Assembly: GCF_000025865.1 (NCBI RefSeq)
Contig: NC_014002.1
Coordinates: forward strand, 1,948,425 to 2,012,424
Reading direction: 5' to 3'
DNA from: Methanohalophilus mahii DSM 5219
GTDB lineage: Archaea; Halobacteriota; Methanosarcinia; Methanosarcinales; Methanosarcinaceae
Length of the DNA stretch: 64,000 bases
The notes below the pieces were generated by a model. That model ran no database searches. It was not told where the DNA came from and was given only the letters and a program-made list of their open reading frames with translations. The position numbers were made by a program, and so were the translations under genes. Positions 58,287-64,000 of this stretch are shown here, in pieces (position 1 is the first letter of the stretch; the number at the start of each line of letters is the position of its first letter).

Positions 58287-59706
58287 ATATAAACGCCAGC
58301 ATCCATTCATGATTATTCTGGAGACGGTCAAAAGCATAATATATGCAATACCACCAGTGTTCTTCTTTGCATTATCAACAAGGAATGAATTGAGTAGTGT
58401 GGATATTCCTTTTCTGGCTGCTATTGCTTTGATCGCAACCCTTACCTATTCTACAGCAAAATGGTATCTTTTCACCTATCAGTATGAAAACGGCTACCTG
58501 CACATAAGAAAGGGATTGTTGTTTAAAAAGGAAAGATCAATCAAGAGGGAAAGAGTCCAGACAGTTAATGTAATCACAAATTTTATACAAAAACTCCTGG
58601 GGATCACAAGTTTACATGTCAAAACAGCCGGCAGTACAGAAGCAGAACTGTCCCTCACTGCTATAACCCTGCAGGAAAGCCAGAACATAAAGACCTATTT
58701 AGAAAACCATGCAACAGACAGGTCCAGCAAAAATCATACAGAGGAATCAGAAACCAGGAACGCCAATGTAAATACTTACAATGTCCCACTATGGAACCTG
58801 CTTCTGGCAGGAGCCACTTCAGGAAGGTTCATGTTGCTTTTTTCTCTTATAGCAGCTGCATTATCCCAGCTTTATCCATATATTCCTGAAAGATATCTAG
58901 GGCTTGTTCTTGAGCAGGTAATTTCCCAGAACAATGTCAATATCAGTCTACTTCTGATACTAATATTTGGATTATTGCTGCTTTCGTGGATCATATCAAC
59001 CCTGGTCTTTGCAATCCAATACGCCAATTTCACCCTACAACGCCAGGAAGATGACATCCGGATATCTTACGGCCTTATTGAACAAAAGGAATACAACCTG
59101 AATATGAAACGAATTCAGGCCCTGTCTGTAAAGAAGAGTTTGTTGCGACAGCCTTTCAGCCTGTGTTCCATCTATGCAGAGGTTGCCGGAGGCAGCTCTG
59201 AAAAACAGGATTATGTGACTACATTATATCCCCTGCTGCATGCAAGACAACTGTCAAAATTCATGGACAATATGTTCCCCGAATACAGTATCCCTGAAGA
59301 TATGCATCCCCTGCCATTAAGATCAAGGAAACGCTACATTATACGTTTAGTAGTTCCGGTTCTTGTGATTGTTTTATTGCTCCAGCTGGTTCCCTACGGA
59401 TGGGTATCCTTGCTGGTCCTGCCCCCTGCCTTCTTATTGGGACTTTCCCGTTACAATACAGGAGGAACTGCTATTCTGGAAGAACAATTAACGCTCAGAT
59501 TCCGGAATATCCATCGCTATCAGGTATTCGTATTGAGGGACCATATCCAGACTATGCAGATAAGTTCCAACCCTTTCCAGCGCATGAGTGACCTGGACAC
59601 AATCAGGATTTCCGTATTGTCATCAAGAGGCGGAAACCGGTTTACAATCGCTGATGTTGACAGAGAGGAAAGTGGGAAAATCTGGAACTGGTTTTCCCGC
59701 AACTAA
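58270..59706 (+). CDS. PH-domain membrane protein (YdbT-like)
   Basis: 478 residues with three PH (DUF304) segments separated by helix pairs (about 20-50, 180-250 and 350-385). Repeated signatures: ENGYLHIRKGLLFKKERSIK and RVQTVNVI in the first, IRISYGLIEQKEYNLNMKRI in the second, and FRNIHRYQVFVLRDHIQTMQ in the third. The start is GTG 58270, ATG 58273 or ATG 58279; all overlap the preceding gene. With its neighbour it forms a two-gene membrane complex of unknown role. Confidence 0.82.
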   Translation: MMKMSEYKRQHPFMIILETVKSIIYAIPPVFFFALSTRNELSSVDIPFLAAIALIATLTYSTAKWYLFTYQYENGYLHIRKGLLFKKERSIKRERVQTVNVITNFIQKLLGITSLHVKTAGSTEAELSLTAITLQESQNIKTYLENHATDRSSKNHTEESETRNANVNTYNVPLWNLLLAGATSGRFMLLFSLIAAALSQLYPYIPERYLGLVLEQVISQNNVNISLLLILIFGLLLLSWIISTLVFAIQYANFTLQRQEDDIRISYGLIEQKEYNLNMKRIQALSVKKSLLRQPFSLCSIYAEVAGGSSEKQDYVTTLYPLLHARQLSKFMDNMFPEYSIPEDMHPLPLRSRKRYIIRLVVPVLVIVLLLQLVPYGWVSLLVLPPAFLLGLSRYNTGGTAILEEQLTLRFRNIHRYQVFVLRDHIQTMQISSNPFQRMSDLDTIRISVLSSRGGNRFTIADVDREESGKIWNWFSRN

Positions 59707-59720
59707 GTTTTCTATGTTTC

Positions 59721-61061
59721 TTAAAGGCCCAGCAGGGATAATCCAGACGATAGGGAATTGCGTATCAATTCCAGCGGATCCACTCCTGTGACCTGTATCA
59801 TAACCCAGGCTCCCAGGAATGTACCGACCACACTTCCGATATTTGCCAGGGCTGCCACCAGAACTACTTTGAAAAACTTATTCTTACGTGCCTCTGCAAA
59901 GGATTCTGTATTCATCATAGCTTTGAAATCGTCGGTCGTGGGATGGCGCTGTTTTGCCTCCACAAGACCTGCAAACCAGCCGGCTGCCATCATTGGATTC
60001 AAGGAAGTCAGCCAAGCCACACCAAAGGATGTTGCTATCGAATAGGGATGTCCCCCGGCAATGGTTGCTCCCAGGGCACTCAGGGTACCGTTTATGATAA
60101 ACCACCAGCCAAAGGCGATCAACAGGAGTTTAATGGAAGTCCCTGAAAGGATCAGTAAAAGAAAGGTAGCAAGTGCCAGGGCTACGATCGCGATACCGAA
60201 GACTTTCATCAAACTAAAACGCTTTTTGGGAAGGGTTACCAGCGATGATAACGGAGGTATTGTTTTGGGGTTGGAGAGATATTTCTCGATACCACTCCTG
60301 TGACCCGCACCCACAACAGCCACTATGTTCTTGCCGCCACCTGCAGCCGTTCTTACCAGACTGCCTGCAATGTAGGCATCCCTCTCATCAATCAGTACTT
60401 CTGCAGCACTGGGGGATGTATGACGTAATTCCTCGATCAGGACTGTAACTGTATCCTGTTCGGTGATATTATCTATATCGATATCATCTCCGCCTCCAAT
60501 TCCCAAGGCCGCGGCTATAAGGGTTCCTACCATTTTTGTTTTTTCTATCAAACCCATTTTTCCCCAGAAACGCTGGAGGGTTACCTGGATATCCCGGTCC
60601 ACAAGGGCAACATCAGCCCCTATTTCCTCTGCTGCTTCAATCGCAGCTAACATTTCAGCGCCTGGCTGTACACCCATATCCTTCCCTATCCTTTTCTGGA
60701 CATGGGCAAGCAGCATATGGACAAGGAAAAAATAGACCTTGCCCTCTGCAAGCAGCTCCTTAACAGATATATCCGAGGTTTGGGTCTTACCCTTAAGGGC
60801 ATCATAGCGACCCTTGCACAGTTCAACCGCAACGACATCAGGTTGCTGGTTGTGAATTGTCTCCTTTACTTCACGGATACTTTTTTCCGAAACATGGGCC
60901 GTTCCCACCAGGCTTATCCTGGAAGGAGCAGGAGCCACATTTTCAGAAGTGGAATCTGTTGAAAAATCGTGTTGCCGAACTTCTGAAGAGCTGGTGGCGC
61001 TTTCATAGTTATAGCTCATGGTGTCCTGCCGGGAGTCGGTAATATACGGGTCACTGACCAT
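59721..61061 (-). CDS. TraB/PrgY-family membrane protein
   Basis: 446 residues. The TraB domain covers about residues 45-270: ISLVGTAHVSEKSIREVKET with its conserved GTAHxS, VVAVELCKGRYDAL with the conserved acidic residue, and AVVGAGHRSGIEKYL. Four or five C-terminal helices follow. Related proteins act as putative proteases that limit peptide pheromones (PrgY) or as eukaryotic TraB. ATG 61061 follows AGGGA; GTG 61082 lies inside the upstream gene. It begins 13 bp after the site-2 protease gene, suggesting a shared membrane-proteolysis function. Confidence 0.85.
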   Translation of the reverse strand: MVSDPYITDSRQDTMSYNYESATSSSEVRQHDFSTDSTSENVAPAPSRISLVGTAHVSEKSIREVKETIHNQQPDVVAVELCKGRYDALKGKTQTSDISVKELLAEGKVYFFLVHMLLAHVQKRIGKDMGVQPGAEMLAAIEAAEEIGADVALVDRDIQVTLQRFWGKMGLIEKTKMVGTLIAAALGIGGGDDIDIDNITEQDTVTVLIEELRHTSPSAAEVLIDERDAYIAGSLVRTAAGGGKNIVAVVGAGHRSGIEKYLSNPKTIPPLSSLVTLPKKRFSLMKVFGIAIVALALATFLLLILSGTSIKLLLIAFGWWFIINGTLSALGATIAGGHPYSIATSFGVAWLTSLNPMMAAGWFAGLVEAKQRHPTTDDFKAMMNTESFAEARKNKFFKVVLVAALANIGSVVGTFLGAWVMIQVTGVDPLELIRNSLSSGLSLLGL

Positions 61062-61074
61062 TAAAATCCCTGTT

Positions 61075-62175
61075 TTACTCACTTAGAAGTGTCATTGTAT
61101 GCATAAGGTCTGTTCTTGAAAGGATACCGATGATCTCTCCATCTTCCATTACCACAAGGCGGCCCACGTTATTATTGTTCAGGACCTTGAAGGCTTCCGC
61201 TGCATTATCGCCAGGTGAGATCGTAACCACATCCCTTGTCATCACATCGGAAACTAGGGTACTTATCCTGTCCAGTTGCGTTACCTTATGTACGTCCGTA
61301 AACGTAACAATGCCTTTTAAAACATTGTGCTGGATTACGGGATAACCCATGTGTTTATGGTCAAACATGAATTGTACGAGCTCTTCCAGGTTCATCTCAG
61401 GAGAAACTGAAATAACATCACTGCTCATCACATCCTTTACCTTGACATTTTCAAGGGTACGGGTAACAGCAGTGGAACGTTCTTCTCCAGAGGCTCCCAT
61501 ATAAACAAATACCGCAATCAACAAAAGCCAGGGATTCCAGGGATTGGAAAGAATACCCAAAAGTGCCAGCAGAAAAGCAAAAAATTTACCGACATTCGCT
61601 GCGTTACGGGTTGCCTGTATATAATTCATATGGCGGGCAAAAAATGCACGCAAGATCCGGCCACCATCCATGGGGAAGGCAGGAATCAAGTTGAATGCCC
61701 CCAACACAATATTGATGGAAGCAAGGATATACACAAGACGATAAGGTATAGTGGTAGAATAACCTGCAACCATCATATCTATCACTAAATTTAATCCAAA
61801 CAGGATACCTCCAATCAAAAAACTTACAAATGGTCCTGCAAAAGCCATTTTTGCTTCCTGGGCGGGTTCACGGGGCATCTCTTCCATGGAAGATACACCG
61901 CCTATCAAGAAAAGAGTGATGTTATTTATCTCAACCCCATATTTTTTTGCAAAATATGAATGGCCCAGCTCATGCAAGAGTACACATGTAAAAAGCAGAA
62001 TCGTTAGCATGAGGGACAGGCCGTAACCTAATATGGCAGGCTGGACATCTGCAAACCCAACGGGTTCAGGTACACTTGAAAAAACAAATGCAAAGAGAAA
62101 CAGTACAATAAGAAAAGAAATATGAATCAATATGGGAATACCCATTAAAGTACCGATTTTGAAAGAAGTTTTCAT
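61075..62175 (-). CDS. Site-2 protease (M50) with CBS pair
   Basis: 366 residues. Six helices in the first 220 residues contain the zinc site HELGH (68-72) and the third ligand in FNLIPAFPMDGGRIL (D170), the layout of intramembrane S2P proteases. Two CBS domains follow (about 240-360): VKDVMSSDVISVSPEMNLEE and SDVMTRDVVTISPGDNAAEA, which bind adenine nucleotides in this group and may gate activity. A full-length member; substrate unknown. Same strand as and immediately before the TraB-like gene. Confidence 0.93.
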   Translation of the reverse strand: MKTSFKIGTLMGIPILIHISFLIVLFLFAFVFSSVPEPVGFADVQPAILGYGLSLMLTILLFTCVLLHELGHSYFAKKYGVEINNITLFLIGGVSSMEEMPREPAQEAKMAFAGPFVSFLIGGILFGLNLVIDMMVAGYSTTIPYRLVYILASINIVLGAFNLIPAFPMDGGRILRAFFARHMNYIQATRNAANVGKFFAFLLALLGILSNPWNPWLLLIAVFVYMGASGEERSTAVTRTLENVKVKDVMSSDVISVSPEMNLEELVQFMFDHKHMGYPVIQHNVLKGIVTFTDVHKVTQLDRISTLVSDVMTRDVVTISPGDNAAEAFKVLNNNNVGRLVVMEDGEIIGILSRTDLMHTMTLLSE

Positions 62176-62216
62176 AACTGAACCTTTTAAAGTTCCTATT
62201 ATTTAGTTATTTAGTT

Positions 62217-62450
62217 CCACTGACATACTCCCACACCTAAAGTCCATGGGTTATGTGGTTGACTGATTTCAAGTCATTGCCACTTCAGGGGTATCAGTAC
62301 TCCCTTCCAGTACATTACTTTCACAACGCTTGGTTTTAAAATATATACCCTGTCGACCTATTAGAAAATAGTCACGGATTCGATGGGCACACGCCTTTAC
62401 AAGTTTCAAGGCTAGGTGCCATCGATCATCCCCTCAACCGTGATACAAAA
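62217..62450 (-). pseudogene. TnpB 3' remnant with terminal hairpin
   Basis: On the minus strand a short open frame ends ESNVLEGSTDTPEVAMT-stop, resembling the C-terminal tail of IS1341-group TnpB proteins. After it a stem-loop, CCACATAACCCATGG...TGTGG (about 62230-62260), has the appearance of the right-end palindrome and guide-RNA scaffold of such elements. No RuvC or zinc-ribbon part remains. Identification rests on tail resemblance plus hairpin, so it is tentative. Confidence 0.35.
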
Positions 62451-62470
62451 CACCCTTTTATTTTTTTATT

Positions 62471-63607
62471 TTAAGACCTGTTTACAACAGTATCTAAATT
62501 CGCAAGAAACATATCTATAATCTCATTATCCAGATGAGGCATTATAACCAATCTTAATGCCTGCGGATTTCTCGTAAGAGAAACGCGCCACCCAAAATCC
62601 TCGTAAAGTCTGCTTTGGATTTCAGTTGGTGACTCCACATCCAGTGCCACGATATTCATCACCGGTTCTATCACCGGCTGGATTCCTATATTCCTGGCTC
62701 CTGCAACAAGCCTGTCAGTCATATCCATACATCGTTGTACGATGGTACCATAACCTTTTCTTCCAAGATGACGCATGACTGCGTAGGTGGATACCACAGC
62801 TGCTCCGCTACGGGTACCTGTCAGGGAATACTGACTGCTTATAGTAAGATAAGGTGTCTTTACCGCCAGATTATCAAGATCAAGACTGTGGCGGAAAAGC
62901 AATCCTCCTGAAGGAATGGTACTTAGACCCATTTTGTGAGGATCTATTGTGACAGAAGATACACCTGCAATTTCAAAATCAAATTTATATTTATTTTTAA
63001 GGAAAGGCAGTACAAAGCCGCCGAAAGCCGCATCTACGTGGAAAGGTAAACCATTTTCAATAGCTATGTCAGAAAGGGTTTCAAGAGGATCTACCTGTCC
63101 AAACTCGGTAGTACCGGCTATACCTACCAATCCTACCGTATTGGTATCTATAAGGGAATTAACTGCATCCGTATCCACCTGCAAATTATCAGAAAGAGTC
63201 GCTCTGCGTATATCTATACCTGAAAGGTCACCAACCTTATCAAAGGAAAAATGAGCTGAATCAGGAACAACAATGTTAGGATGTATAATAGATCTATTAC
63301 GATTACGCATAGCTCTTACGGCCTGAATATTTGATTCAGTGCCTCCTGTACTGATATAACCACAGGCATAAGGAAGATGTAACATGGCACCCAGCATCTC
63401 CATGACCTGTTCTTCCAGTTCAAATGTTCCCTGAAAAAGACCTGGGTCTCCCATATTAGCCTCGATGAAAGTGCAATGGGCATGCTATGCTATTTCATGT
63501 GGATAGGTACACATGGAACTCAAAACTTTCCTGTAATCACTATCCCTGTTTTTCTGTTGAGATAATTCCTTTAGAACTGAATCTCTTGCGATACCATTGC
63601 TATACAT
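62471..63607 (-). CDS. mfnA: L-tyrosine decarboxylase MfnA with in-frame TAG codon
   Basis: 378 codons from ATG 63607 to TAA at 62471, interrupted by TAG at 63485-63487 (codon 41). The frame is unbroken on both sides: [15 protein letters not shown], then TAG, then [17 protein letters not shown]. This follows MfnA homologs codon for codon, where other residues (Val in my memory of Methanosarcina) sit at that point. PLP-dependent decarboxylase core: [27 protein letters not shown], and DPHKMG with the PLP lysine. Makes tyramine for methanofuran. Readthrough as pyrrolysine gives a full-length enzyme; otherwise it is a nonsense mutant whose shorter start at 63454 lacks 51 residues. Confidence 0.9.
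63485..63487 (-). other. In-frame amber codon (candidate pyrrolysine)
   Basis: GCA-TAG-CAT on the minus strand. It lies at residue 41 of mfnA and is the only interruption in the frame. In the genes checked in this window the stops are TAA or TGA, so TAG seems to be avoided as a terminator. Confidence 0.6.
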
Positions 63608-64000
63608 GGGAATCTTTTTCCTAGAAGAGCTTTTTAATTATAATCGTTTTGAGTTATATTTCATTTTCAGATTTACTTTGCAATTGCGGGAATTCCTGGA
63701 GGGGGACCCCATGGTTTCTATTGGAAACAGAGTTTAGTTTGAAAAAAGGGATTTTTGTAAAACAAAGTTTTATATACTAAAACCTCTCTACTTACACTGC
63801 TATATTTTTTCAGCATATTAAAATATGTATTTCATATTTTTTCCTTCACTCCAGTTGAAATCATAGGGTCTCTCTCCTTTATAAACTTTCCAAGCGAAAC
63901 GAAGGGGTCTACCTTTTTTTGTTCCTTTACACATTCTTAAACTAAGTATAGATATTGTTATAAATTTTAATAGTGCAGTTGAAATAAAGGGGTCTTTACC
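63608..64000. other. AT-rich region with mfnA promoter and repeated GGGTCT motifs
   Basis: No gene seen. The mfnA promoter lies at the left; GATTATAATTAAAAAG (about 63634-63649, minus strand) is TATA-like. At the right, CAGTTGAAATCATAGGGTCT (63852-63871) recurs as CAGTTGAAATAAAGGGGTCT (63976-63995), with a partial copy GAAACGAAGGGGTCTACC (about 63896-63913). The window ends inside or just after the last copy. Nature unknown; a CRISPR leader with a first repeat is one possibility. Confidence 0.35.

Overview
The window comes from a methylotrophic methanogen of the Methanosarcinaceae, most likely a moderate halophile such as Methanohalophilus (genus is an inference). Supporting genes are ftr (formylmethanofuran:H4MPT formyltransferase), mfnA (methanofuran biosynthesis), an archaeal lipid prenyltransferase, a CTP-dependent riboflavin kinase, HARP RNase P, two tandem S-layer domains with a PGF-type C-terminus, and a tRNA carrying a bulge-helix-bulge intron. 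Almost every intact gene ends in TAA or TGA, and mfnA is readable only through an in-frame TAG. Both facts fit an organism that decodes UAG as pyrrolysine.

Layout. 1-4067: 3' end of the RNase P gene, then a nadX-nadA-prenyltransferase operon divergent from nadC. 4068-10000: AT-rich accessory island with a two-gene unknown module between 17-bp perfect inverted repeats, an AIPR-type phage-resistance protein, and a complete IS5/ISH1-like element with 8-bp target duplications. 10014-16536: a secreted membrane-anchored protein, a tubulin/FtsZ-like GTPase, a LolD/MacB-type ATPase, a PPC/DUF296 protein, an HTH regulator, enolase and the FtsX-type permease. 16538-19303: family B DNA polymerase. 19512-26004: catalase remnant, katG, PAS histidine kinase and dicarboxylate/amino-acid symporter. 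26253-30620: second accessory region with MntA/HepT toxin-antitoxin, a broken integrase beside an intron-containing tRNA-Met, an unknown 349-aa gene overlapping a HicA-like gene, and a TnpB element inserted in that gene's 3' end. 30672-34740: lipoprotein, S-layer protein and KaiC-like ATPase. 34767-39184: P2-type ATPase, CPA2 antiporter and CBS protein. 39236-44208: cobalt uptake (cbiMNQO) and corrin ring genes cbiE and cbiD. 44240-48681: mutL-mutS. 48719-51897: ABC-2 exporter and TrkH. 52272-53790: tRNA-Pro, ribB and the regulator/kinase rbkR. 53929-57761: K+ channel, CopB ATPase and ftr. 57798-62175: two PH-domain membrane proteins, TraB-family protein and site-2 protease. 62217-64000: tnpB remnant, mfnA with internal amber codon, and an unexplained AT-rich end.

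Functionally, cobalt import and cobalt-precorrin methylation feed the corrinoids that methylotrophic methanogenesis consumes, and ftr and mfnA serve the C1 pathway. The ion pumps and channels (TrkH, K+ channel, CPA2, P2-ATPase, CopB) fit life at variable salinity. The accessory regions hold defence, toxin-antitoxin and mobile genes and are visibly richer in A+T than the core genes.
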